Assembly: GCA_964630025.1 (NCBI GenBank)
Contig: CAZVRG010000014.1
Location: forward strand, 1-26,403
Direction of reading: 5' to 3'
Length of the DNA stretch: 26,403 nt
DNA from: VMFP01 sp964630025
GTDB lineage: Bacteria; Patescibacteriota; Andersenbacteria; UBA10190; CAIZMI01
Shown here piece by piece: positions 1-5,653 of the stretch (the stretch's first letter is position 1; each line of letters opens with the position of its first letter). Under the pieces are notes generated by a model, which saw nothing but the letters and a program-made list of their open reading frames with translations, did not search any database and was not told the DNA's origin. The position numbers and the translations under genes were made by a program.

Positions 1-555
1 GTACATCGTGCCGTCCACCCGCACGCGCACATATCCTTGCTGCTCAATTTCTTTGAACACCTGCTTTTGCTCCCCTTTGCGATCGCGCACTTTGGGCGCA
101 AGCACCAACAGATTCGTTCCGTCCGGCAGGGCAAGAATCTGATCGGTAATTTCCTGGATCGTTTGCCTCTTGACCGGCGTGCCGCATTGCGGACAGTGCG
201 GAACACCCGTCCGCGCAAACAGCAGACGCAGATAGTCATAGACTTCGGTCACCGTCCCTACCGTGGACCGGGGATTACGCGTTGCCGATTTTTGATCAAT
301 GGAAATTGCCGGCGACAACCCCTCAATACTGTCCACATCCGGCTTGTCCATGAGACCAAGAAATTGACGGGCGTATGCCGACAACGACTCGACATACCGC
401 CGTTGCCCTTCCGCGTACAACGTATCAAATGCAAGCGACGATTTCCCCGACCCCGAAAGTCCGGTGAGCACCACCAGTTTATCGCGCGGCACGCTGACGC
501 TGATGTTTTTGAGATTGTGGACCCGCGCGCCGCGGATGTGGATAAAGCCAGCCAT
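1..555 (-). CDS. uvrA: Excinuclease ABC subunit A, N-terminal part
   Basis: UvrA is the damage-sensing ATPase of nucleotide excision repair; it loads UvrB on lesions and acts in the cytoplasm. The 185 visible codons run from ATG at 553-555 and are cut by the window edge. They begin MAGFIHIRGARVHNL, followed by a Walker A motif GLSGSGKSS (residues 32-40), then the typical UvrA stretches FDTLYAEGQRRYVESLSAYA and SIEGLSPAISIDQK, and a Cys pair (CPQC) that starts a zinc-binding module. No strong Shine-Dalgarno is visible, but a sigma70-like promoter lies 20-50 nt upstream. The retron-type RT gene lies upstream on the same strand, separated by its own terminator, so uvrA is probably transcribed independently. 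Identity is secure from sequence; only the C-terminal extent is unseen. Confidence 0.96.
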   Translation of the reverse strand, partial: MAGFIHIRGARVHNLKNISVSVPRDKLVVLTGLSGSGKSSLAFDTLYAEGQRRYVESLSAYARQFLGLMDKPDVDSIEGLSPAISIDQKSATRNPRSTVGTVTEVYDYLRLLFARTGVPHCPQCGTPVKRQTIQEITDQILALPDGTNLLVLAPKVRDRKGEQKQVFKEIEQQGYVRVRVDGTMY

Positions 556-575
556 GAAGAGCGTAACGATTGGAC

Positions 576-604
576 AGTATACCTGCAGAGTCAAGAGACA
601 TCAA
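576..604 (-). promoter_or_regulatory. Sigma70-type promoter of uvrA
   Basis: On the minus strand TTGATG (599-604) is followed by a 17-nt spacer and TATACT (576-581). The predicted transcript starts near 569, giving a leader of about 14 nt before the uvrA ATG at 555. Identified by consensus match only. Confidence 0.6.
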
Positions 605-615
605 GAGAGGATGCT

Positions 616-796
616 GCGACCCCAGAAACTGGCGCGCTGTTCCAAGCATCAAGCCCACCGGCAAAGCCGGATGTGTTGATGCTTGGAACCCTCCGGGCTT
701 GCTCTTCGCTGCGCTCCTCACTCGGTGTATAACCAATACACCTCATTCGGTGCTCGCTGCAGAGCTGCGCATCGCATCCAGTTTTTGGGGTCTCGC
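616..796. repeat. Nested palindromic element between uvrA and the RT gene
   Basis: The outer arms CCCCAGAAACTGG (620-632) and CCAGTTTTTGGGG (778-790) pair at 12 of 13 positions and are extended by GCGA/TCTCGC. Inside is a 13-bp perfect stem TTCCAAGCATCAA (640-652) with TTGATGCTTGGAA (676-688), capped by CCGGCAAAGCCGG. A second hairpin is GGTGTAT (724-730) with ATACACC (736-742). The segment CTTCGCTGCGCTC near 704-716 is the reverse complement of GAGCGCAGCGAAG, which recurs in the glmM insertions, so this is probably a composite of dispersed repeats. I see no convincing gene in 556-888 apart from this element and the flanking promoter and terminator. Confidence 0.6.
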
Positions 797-848
797 CGCG
801 ACCTCTCATGCCATCCCCTCATTCGTTTTCAGCTATCAGCTTTTCCGC

Positions 849-895
849 AAAAGAAAAAGAGCGGGATGAAACGTCTGCTGACGTTTCATCACCGC
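849..895 (-). terminator. Rho-independent terminator of the RT gene
   Basis: GATGAAACGTC (865-875) pairs perfectly with GACGTTTCATC (880-890) around a TGCT loop and is extended by GCGG/CCGC. On the minus strand it is followed by a T-rich tract (complement of 849-860). The RT stop codon (889-891) lies inside the hairpin. Confidence 0.8.
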
Positions 896-1785
896 CCTCG
901 AAGAAATCGCTGATAGCGTCGGTACGCGAACAGAAGTTTTATCTCCGTTCGGTTGAGATTGTGCTTATGGGAAGAGGATCGGAACACGCCCATCATTCCA
1001 TGAATCCTGTGTTCGCAAACGTCGCCCACGTGCATGGCCCGGTGAATCAATCCTCGGATCATGCGCAGATAGTGACGCGGAAGAAAGATGCGCCCGCCCA
1101 GTTCCACTCCCACGCCCGTAATGATGATCGGCCCTTTCGCGAGATCCATGACATGCGTCTTGTGATCACTAATGGAAAATCCCGCAGTGCGGATAACCGC
1201 ACGGAGCTTCTTCCGCTTTTTCTCCCCGATTGATTCAGTGCGGGAAGAGAACGCGAGATCATCAAGATACCGAGAGTACGTCAGCCCGTACTGTTCGCAG
1301 AGTGCAGCGAGCGGCTCATCAAGGAGTTTCCCTGCGTAGATGTTGAAAAGGTCGGGTGAGGCGGGAGCACCGACAACGAGACCGCCCTTCGGATCCAGAC
1401 AGAACTGCGTAAGGAAGCCATACACCTCCTCGCGTTCCGCCGAGAGGCGAGGATCGAGACCGCAGAGAACTTCTGCAAGTTTTTTCCCGTCCACATTCTG
1501 ATATGCGCTCTGCAGGTCGGTAAGAAAGAAGTACCGATTGTACCGATGCCGCCCCGCGTTGATGCGCGGAGAGCTTGTGGGTACCGCACCGGTTGCACAC
1601 GGAAAACGCCGCACGAACGGACGAATGTATTTCCGAAAGCGCGTGTGCAGCACACGCATCGCATCATTCGGCTTTGAGAGACGCCGTTTCTTGGTAACAC
1701 CACCGAGTGGATTTCTGTCCGTCAAAAAGAAATCCACAAATGCAGGAACCTGCGGTAACGATTCAGCGAATTGTGAAAGGACCAT
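889..1785 (-). CDS. Retron-type reverse transcriptase
   Basis: 298-residue RNA-dependent DNA polymerase with no fused domain. Visible motifs: NAxxH in region X (INAGRH, residues 75-80), motif A FFLTDLQSAY with catalytic D90, GAPASPDLFN (129-138) corresponding to the retron QGAPTSP block, YLDD (163-166) with catalytic D165 and D166, HKTHVM (198-203), and ITGVGV (212-217) where retron RTs carry VTG. NAxxH plus the VTG-like triplet are the two accepted hallmarks that separate retron RTs from group II intron and DGR enzymes; there is no maturase or HNH domain. Start ATG at 1783-1785 has a Shine-Dalgarno GGAG eight bases upstream. Two structured RNA cassettes lie directly upstream on the same strand, the usual msr-msd position. 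Expected role: prime on the RNA and make msDNA. No effector gene is adjacent. The YLDD box and the ITG triplet are slightly divergent. Confidence 0.9.
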   Translation of the reverse strand: MVLSQFAESLPQVPAFVDFFLTDRNPLGGVTKKRRLSKPNDAMRVLHTRFRKYIRPFVRRFPCATGAVPTSSPRINAGRHRYNRYFFLTDLQSAYQNVDGKKLAEVLCGLDPRLSAEREEVYGFLTQFCLDPKGGLVVGAPASPDLFNIYAGKLLDEPLAALCEQYGLTYSRYLDDLAFSSRTESIGEKKRKKLRAVIRTAGFSISDHKTHVMDLAKGPIIITGVGVELGGRIFLPRHYLRMIRGLIHRAMHVGDVCEHRIHGMMGVFRSSSHKHNLNRTEIKLLFAYRRYQRFLRGR

Positions 1786-1810
1786 GCGAATGACTCCGTA
1801 AGTTTGGAAT

Positions 1811-2010
1811 CAGCGGAAGGGGGAGCAAGGAAGACATACCGAACGAGCCGCTGAGGTCCGGACGACCAACCGCGCAGACGAACGGGACAACGGTCCAAGA
1901 CCCGATAGGAAACCTCCCTTGCGGGAGATCCCGTACCACAACGTGAGTTATGGCAGAGCAAACATCCTCAAAGAACTCGGAAGGTCCATCCGCTTGCTTC
2001 CCCCTTTCCT
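1811..2010 (-). ncRNA. RT-associated structured RNA, copy 1 (msr-msd-like)
   Basis: About 200 nt on the RT strand, ending about 25 nt before the RT start codon. Terminal arms pair: plus-strand 1815-1829 with 1992-2008, with two single-base bulges, in the position of retron a1/a2. Inside, read on the minus strand, are a hairpin CCATAAC-TCAC-GTTGTGG, a GNRA hairpin CTCCC-GCAA-GGGAG that can be extended with G-U pairs, and a long stem GGTCTTGGAC (1893-1902) with GTCCGGACC (1855-1863) around a 29-nt loop, which I read as the msd-like arm. GNRA geometry exists only on the minus strand, which supports the orientation. AGCAAG occurs in the 5' arm, but the AGC is paired, unlike classical retrons, so the msr/msd assignment is inferred. 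Confidence 0.7.
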
Positions 2011-2083
2011 ACTGCCCCCACGACCCTCTTCGGTTGCCCACTGCCAACATGGGCATGCTCCTTCCAAAGAGTGAGCGGTGGTG

Positions 2084-2134
2084 AGGTCCAGCACGAAAAG
2101 CATACAGCCTTTTCGGTGGCTGTCCAGAAGACCT
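2084..2134 (-). other. Long hairpin between the two RNA cassettes
   Basis: A composite 51-nt stem: AGGTC (2084-2088) with GACCT (2130-2134), CAGC with GCTG, and CGAAAAG (2094-2100) with CTTTTCG (2109-2115) around an 8-nt loop, with one 7-nt bulge. It lies in the spacer 2011-2150, which does not otherwise resemble either cassette. It could be part of one long transcript or a processing signal; no function can be assigned. Confidence 0.45.
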
Positions 2135-2150
2135 GAAATAGACGGAAAGA

Positions 2151-2360
2151 TCAGCGGAGGGAAGCAAGGGAGACACACCCAAAACCCGCTGAGATCGAGG
2201 ATCGGTCGCCGGGCGCGCGGGCGCGCTCGCAAAGAAAAAGGACGGATCCTTGATCGAAGAGGAGACCCCCCTTGCGGGAGATTCCGTGCCACAACGTGGG
2301 TTATGGCGGGACAAACATTCTCAACAGAACTCGAGTGGTTTTACCCCTTGCTTCCCTACC
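2151..2360 (-). ncRNA. RT-associated structured RNA, copy 2 (msr-msd-like)
   Basis: Second cassette, collinear with copy 1 but diverged. Its terminal arms contain a perfect 12-bp pairing, GGGAAGCAAGGG (2159-2170) with CCCTTGCTTCCC (2345-2356). The conserved core on the minus strand is CCATAAC-CCAC-GTTGTGG, then CTCCC-GCAA-GGGGG, then an arm GATCAAGGATC (2245-2255) with GATCCTCGATC (2193-2203), 10 of 11 paired, around a 41-nt loop with a GC-only hairpin. Compared with copy 1 the arm sequence is entirely different but still pairs, and a U-A pair in the GNRA stem is U-G here. The block before the 3' arm (CTCAGCGG ... TGTCT.CCTTGCT) is shared by both. Two cassettes for one RT is unusual. Confidence 0.65.
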
Positions 2361-2419
2361 GTTCCAGACCACGTTCTCGGTGTATGCCGAGAGGGAGTAA
2401 GTGACCGAGGACCGGTAGG
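2355..2419 (-). other. 5' leader hairpin overlapping the copy 2 arm
   Basis: CCTACCG (2355-2361) and CGGTAGG (2413-2419) form a perfect 7-bp stem enclosing a smaller hairpin TCTCGG/CCGAGA (2375-2392). It overlaps the 5' arm of copy 2, so the two pairings could compete. Function unknown. Confidence 0.4.
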
Positions 2420-2422
2420 ACA

Positions 2423-2450
2423 ACTGTAGCGTTGCTGTCGGAATATTCAA
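2423..2450 (-). promoter_or_regulatory. Weak candidate promoter for the RNA-RT transcript
   Basis: On the minus strand TTGAAT (2445-2450), a 16-nt spacer and TACAGT (2423-2428). It would start transcription near 2416, just before the leader hairpin and copy 2, so both cassettes and the RT could share one transcript. Low-scoring match. Confidence 0.3.
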
Positions 2451-2497
2451 GGAACATCCCTATACGAAACCGCGGTACGCTGTAGACTGATTCACTT

Positions 2498-4342
2498 ATG
2501 ATTCCTCTGCGTGATCGCATTCGCGCCCTTCCGAAGCACCCGGGCGTCTACCTGTTTAAAGACGCGCACGGGCGCGTGCTCTACGTCGGAAAAGCGGGTT
2601 CGCTCAAGCACCGCGTGTCTCACTACGTCATGCCCGGACGGCTGGAGCCGGGCAAGCGTGACCTTGCGAAGCGCGCGACCGACGTGGAAACGATTCTCAC
2701 GCAAAATGAAGCGGAAGCACTGGTGCTCGAAGCAACACTCATTCAACGGCACGATCCGCCCTACAACGTTCGTCTCGTTGATGACTCGAGTTATTTGTAT
2801 GTGAAAATCACCAGAGAAACATATCCAAAAGTGCAGTTCGTGCGCCGTGCCGATCCTGATGGCGCCTGGTACCGCGGCCCGTTTCCCACCGCGTCTGCCA
2901 TCCGGACGACACTGCGAGAAGCGCGGAAATTGTTCCCGTGGTGTACCGCGAAGAACCCGGGAGACCAAGATGGCGAACCGTGTTTTGGGCATCACCTCGG
3001 CCTGTGTCCCGGCATTTGCGCGGGAAAGATTTCCGTTCAGGAATACCAGCAGCACATCGAAGCGCTGAAACGATTCCTCGATGGGGATATTCGGGATGCG
3101 ATTGCCACATTGCGCGCACGCATGACGGACGCAAGCATGCGCCAGCACTACGAACGCGCCGCGAAGCTCCGCGACGCCATGCGCGCTATTGAGACCGCAA
3201 CCACGCCGCAGCATGTCGTGACGCCACGCCAGGAATCACTGGATGCGCTCGGTATCGCACGTTCGCACACGCATGCCGCGGTTGCCGTTCTCGCGATCCG
3301 CCACGGGCGCGTGATCGGCAGACATATCTTTCCTCTGCTGACGCCTCCCGACGAATCCGTCAGTTCCATACTTCGCGGCTTTCTTCTTTCCTATTATCCG
3401 CGCGCTGCCGACGGGCCGCCGGATATTCTTCTTCCCGAGCCGGTGGAAGACGCCGCGCTGTTTTCGCAGGTCGCGCACCGTCCGCTGCGCATTGCAACCC
3501 CCACGCGTGGGTGGAAACGCCGTCTTTTGGAACTTGCGCGCACCAACGCGGAGGAAGCGCTGCGCCGCAGCACTGCCGAACTGGAAAGTCCCGCCGCGCT
3601 GGAGCGGGCATTGCGGGAATTGCAGGAAACGCTGCACCTTCCGTATCCGCCGCGTCGCATCGAGGCATACGACATTTCGAATATCCAAGGAACGCTCCCG
3701 ACTGCCTCGCTCGTGGTGTTCCGCGACGGAAAACCCGCACGTCGCGAATATCGGAAGTTCCGCATCACCCTTGAAGAGCAGCCGAACGACGTCGCAATGA
3801 TGCGCGAGGTATTGCAAAGACGTCTCGGCAAGCATGCGGGTGGAAAGAACCCAACATCCGATTGGCCGCTCCCCGATGTGCTGCTCCTTGATGGGGGAAA
3901 ACCGCAACTCGGCGCTGGTCGTGTGGTTCTCCAGAAGCTTCAGTTGTCCATTCCTATCGCTGCACTGGCAAAACGGGAGGAAGAACTTTTTGTCCCCGGA
4001 AAAGAAGGAGAACGTTTCCATCTCATACGGCTTTCTCATGCATCTCCGGCGCTCTTTCTTCTCCAACGTATCCGTGACGAAGCGCATCGCTTCACCCTCG
4101 GGTATCACCAGCTGCTCCGCAAAAAACGGATGACGCGCTCGCTGCTCGACGATATCCCGGGTATTGGCGATGCCACGCGGAAAAAACTTCTGCGCGCGTT
4201 TGGCTCTGTACGCGCACTCCGTTCCGCTTCTCCAGAAGAGCTCACAAAGGTTGTTGGCCCGAAACTCGCACAGACGCTTCGCACTGCCCTGCAGCGGACA
4301 GCGAACGCGGTATACCCCGTTAGAAACTCTGGCAAACCTTAA
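2498..4342 (+). CDS. uvrC: Excinuclease ABC subunit C
   Basis: UvrC makes the dual incisions around lesions held by UvrB. 614 residues, normal for the family. Order of domains: GIY-YIG nuclease (PGVYLFKD ... LYVGKA, about residues 12-95), UVR helix pair that binds UvrB (QHYERAAKLRDAMRAIE, about 213-229), RNase H-like endonuclease domain with EAYDISNIQG (D392) and LLLDGGKPQL (D465), and C-terminal helix-hairpin-helix LDDIPGIGDATRKKLLRAFG. The start ATG at 2498 gives the canonical N-terminus. The last residues, VYPVRNSGKP, are not UvrC sequence: they are encoded by the left arm of a palindromic element that also supplies the stop codon. Oriented away from the RT gene; uvrA is nearby but on the other strand. 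Confidence 0.97.
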   Translation: MIPLRDRIRALPKHPGVYLFKDAHGRVLYVGKAGSLKHRVSHYVMPGRLEPGKRDLAKRATDVETILTQNEAEALVLEATLIQRHDPPYNVRLVDDSSYLYVKITRETYPKVQFVRRADPDGAWYRGPFPTASAIRTTLREARKLFPWCTAKNPGDQDGEPCFGHHLGLCPGICAGKISVQEYQQHIEALKRFLDGDIRDAIATLRARMTDASMRQHYERAAKLRDAMRAIETATTPQHVVTPRQESLDALGIARSHTHAAVAVLAIRHGRVIGRHIFPLLTPPDESVSSILRGFLLSYYPRAADGPPDILLPEPVEDAALFSQVAHRPLRIATPTRGWKRRLLELARTNAEEALRRSTAELESPAALERALRELQETLHLPYPPRRIEAYDISNIQGTLPTASLVVFRDGKPARREYRKFRITLEEQPNDVAMMREVLQRRLGKHAGGKNPTSDWPLPDVLLLDGGKPQLGAGRVVLQKLQLSIPIAALAKREEELFVPGKEGERFHLIRLSHASPALFLLQRIRDEAHRFTLGYHQLLRKKRMTRSLLDDIPGIGDATRKKLLRAFGSVRALRSASPEELTKVVGPKLAQTLRTALQRTANAVYPVRNSGKP

Positions 4343-4409
4343 TGCATTTCTTCAAACGCTTCGGGGTAAGAGACACGTGCAGCACACGTTCTGTTTCTAA
4401 CGGGGTATA
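4311..4409. repeat. 99-bp MITE-like palindromic element at the uvrC 3' end
   Basis: TATACCCCGTTAGAAAC (4311-4327) and GTTTCTAACGGGGTATA (4393-4409) are 17-bp perfect terminal inverted repeats with TA at both ends and a 65-bp interior too small for a gene. It fuses a short tail to UvrC and supplies its TAA. It may also fold in the mRNA as a terminator-like hairpin, although no T-run follows. From memory, tails of the type YPVRNSGKP/YTPLE recur in CPR proteins, which suggests a multicopy element; this is not verified here. Confidence 0.75.
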
Positions 4410-4425
4410 GTAGCAGGAGACAGCT

Positions 4426-4608
4426 ATGCCGCACGAGGAGGACGAACACCAAGAAGTCCAGCAGGCGGAACACCGCGGAGAGCGTCGGCGTGCAAAAAAA
4501 CGTCGCCGCATGCGCGTCGCCGGGAAAAGCGTCTTTCTGCTTGGCGCACTCCGACGCAGGAATACAAAGAATCGTTCCCGACGTCGCCGACGTTCACCAC
4601 AAAGATGA
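4426..4608 (+). CDS. Small basic protein of unknown function
   Basis: 60 residues with an acidic start (MPHEEDEHQEVQQAEH) followed by strongly basic stretches (RRRAKKRRRMR and RRRRRS). It has a good Shine-Dalgarno (AGGAG, nine bases before ATG), and its TGA overlaps the ATG of the next gene (ATGA at 4605-4608), a sign of translational coupling. These two points are why I accept it despite its biased composition. It could bind nucleic acid by charge alone. Begins 17 nt after the MITE-like element, so its promoter may lie in or upstream of that element. Confidence 0.5.
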   Translation: MPHEEDEHQEVQQAEHRGERRRAKKRRRMRVAGKSVFLLGALRRRNTKNRSRRRRRSPQR

Positions 4609-4943
4609 GCGTATTCATTTTTCGCATCCTGTTTGGTGTCCTCGGCATGTGGCTTGCCAGCATGCTGGTGCCCGGCGTGACCACGGATCAACGCGGCATC
4701 ACATTTCTTCTTGCCGGACTGTTTGTCGCGGTAGGCGAAACGGCGCTTCCGCTTATAGAAAGCGCGACGGCGGTGGTGTTGTTCTTTCTTCCGCGCACAG
4801 TGCGCATGTTCGCCTTACGCCTCGCGATTGTCGCCATTGCCGCACAACTCACCGACGGCCTTGGGTTCTCCGCCCCGCTCCCCGGTTTGCTGGGAACAAC
4901 GTTCATTCTTTCCCTGCTTTACGCACTGCCATTCGCGCGCTAA
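4605..4943 (+). CDS. Small four-helix membrane protein, phage-holin-IV-like
   Basis: 112 residues, nearly all hydrophobic, with about four membrane-spanning segments (approximately residues 3-22, 31-50, 66-86 and 91-110) separated by short polar turns. The pattern FRILFGVLGMWLASMLVPGV and the two-times-two helix arrangement resemble the widespread 4-TMS holin-like family, many members of which are not phage genes. Overlaps the preceding ORF by 4 nt and lies 12 nt before secG. Role unknown; the family match is by pattern and may be wrong. Confidence 0.6.
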   Translation: MSVFIFRILFGVLGMWLASMLVPGVTTDQRGITFLLAGLFVAVGETALPLIESATAVVLFFLPRTVRMFALRLAIVAIAAQLTDGLGFSAPLPGLLGTTFILSLLYALPFAR

Positions 4944-4955
4944 CCTATAAAGCTC

Positions 4956-5174
4956 ATGACAACCTCCATTCTCACTGGCGCGCAGATCGTCATTTCCATC
5001 CTGTTGATTGCCGCTATTCTTCTCCAGAACCGCGGTGCGGGTCTCGGACAAACATTCGGTGGCGATTCCGCCATGTATCACACGAAACGTGGCCTTGAAA
5101 AACGTCTTCACCAAGCCACGATTGCTCTCGCGGTACTTTTCTTGACAATCTCCTTCGTGCACCTCATTGTGTGA
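4956..5174 (+). CDS. secG: Preprotein translocase subunit SecG
   Basis: SecG is the small accessory subunit of the SecYEG channel in the cytoplasmic membrane. 72 residues with the family layout: TM1 (QIVISILLIAAILLQNR), the conserved cytosolic loop GAGLGQTFGGDSAMYHTKRG, then TM2 (ATIALAVLFLTISFVHLIV). The loop with FGG and the KRG turn is diagnostic. Placed before genes for exported proteins; 6 nt to the next gene suggests a shared transcript. Confidence 0.93.
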   Translation: MTTSILTGAQIVISILLIAAILLQNRGAGLGQTFGGDSAMYHTKRGLEKRLHQATIALAVLFLTISFVHLIV

Positions 5175-5180
5175 AGTTCC

Positions 5181-5651
5181 GTGAATCCCATGCAACGCAG
5201 CGCGCTGCTTGCGGGAGCCCTCCTCTTCGCTCTCGGTCTCTGGGCATTGAATCTGCAAGCGCGCCACACACGCGATACAACGCGAAAACTTGATCTGGAA
5301 GATATTGAAACCGCGTTGCGGCGCTCTCTTGTCGTCACCGGAACGCTCCCGCCAAGCAACGCACCAACCTGGTGCGGAACATTGACCGCGCCGGAGCATC
5401 TCGCCGTCCGCGCAGACGTGGAGCGCTTTCTCCGAGAAACCGCAAAGTATGCAAAAGCGGAAAAACCGTTTCCGCGCGACCCGCGCTTCGGCGGCACGGC
5501 GAACGATTATCTCTATGTCAAAACGAGTCCGGTGAGTTTTAGCATGCTCGCCGTTCTGGAAGCGGAACGCACCCGTCGTTGGAGTATGCCGTGCGGTGCA
5601 GACCGCCCGTATGACTACGCGGTGCATAGTCTTTCTCGATCACCATTGTAA
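5181..5651 (+). CDS. Membrane-anchored pilin-like protein
   Basis: 156 residues: a single N-terminal hydrophobic helix (about 8-24), an amphipathic helix (DLEDIETALRRSLVVTG), then a globular part with PTWCG, NDYLYVKT and FSMLAVLEAE. That arrangement resembles type IV pilin and pseudopilin domains, where a Y-Y/F-x-x strand precedes a 'y.l.A.LE' strand, but no prepilin peptidase site is visible. Start is GTG 5181 or ATG 5190; neither has a clear ribosome-binding site. Three bases separate it from the next gene. Two Cys residues could form a disulfide outside the cell. Family placement is inference. Confidence 0.55.
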   Translation: MNPMQRSALLAGALLFALGLWALNLQARHTRDTTRKLDLEDIETALRRSLVVTGTLPPSNAPTWCGTLTAPEHLAVRADVERFLRETAKYAKAEKPFPRDPRFGGTANDYLYVKTSPVSFSMLAVLEAERTRRWSMPCGADRPYDYAVHSLSRSPL

Positions 5652-5653
5652 GG

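Noticed and set aside
591..869. Short ORFs in the 556-888 gap
   Set aside because: They lie across a palindromic element and are open on both strands by composition only.
889..2360. Diversity-generating retroelement (RT plus Avd-like four-helix-bundle genes in the window)
   Set aside because: The RT carries retron rather than DGR motifs, no adenine-biased template/variable repeat pair was seen, and the bundle genes are 9 kb away with their own repeat frames.
1811..2360. Group II intron
   Set aside because: No maturase or endonuclease domain, RT outside the RNA rather than inside it, and no domain V-like hairpin.
1811..2360. CRISPR array (two related repeats)
   Set aside because: Two ~200-nt diverged units with internal structure, not short identical repeats with regular spacers.
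1948..2404. Protein-coding ORFs across the RNA cassettes
   Set aside because: The frames change between the two copies and the conserved positions follow base pairing rather than codons.
3236..4108. Long antisense ORFs opposite uvrC and other genes
   Set aside because: Shadow frames produced by the GC-rich third positions of the real genes.
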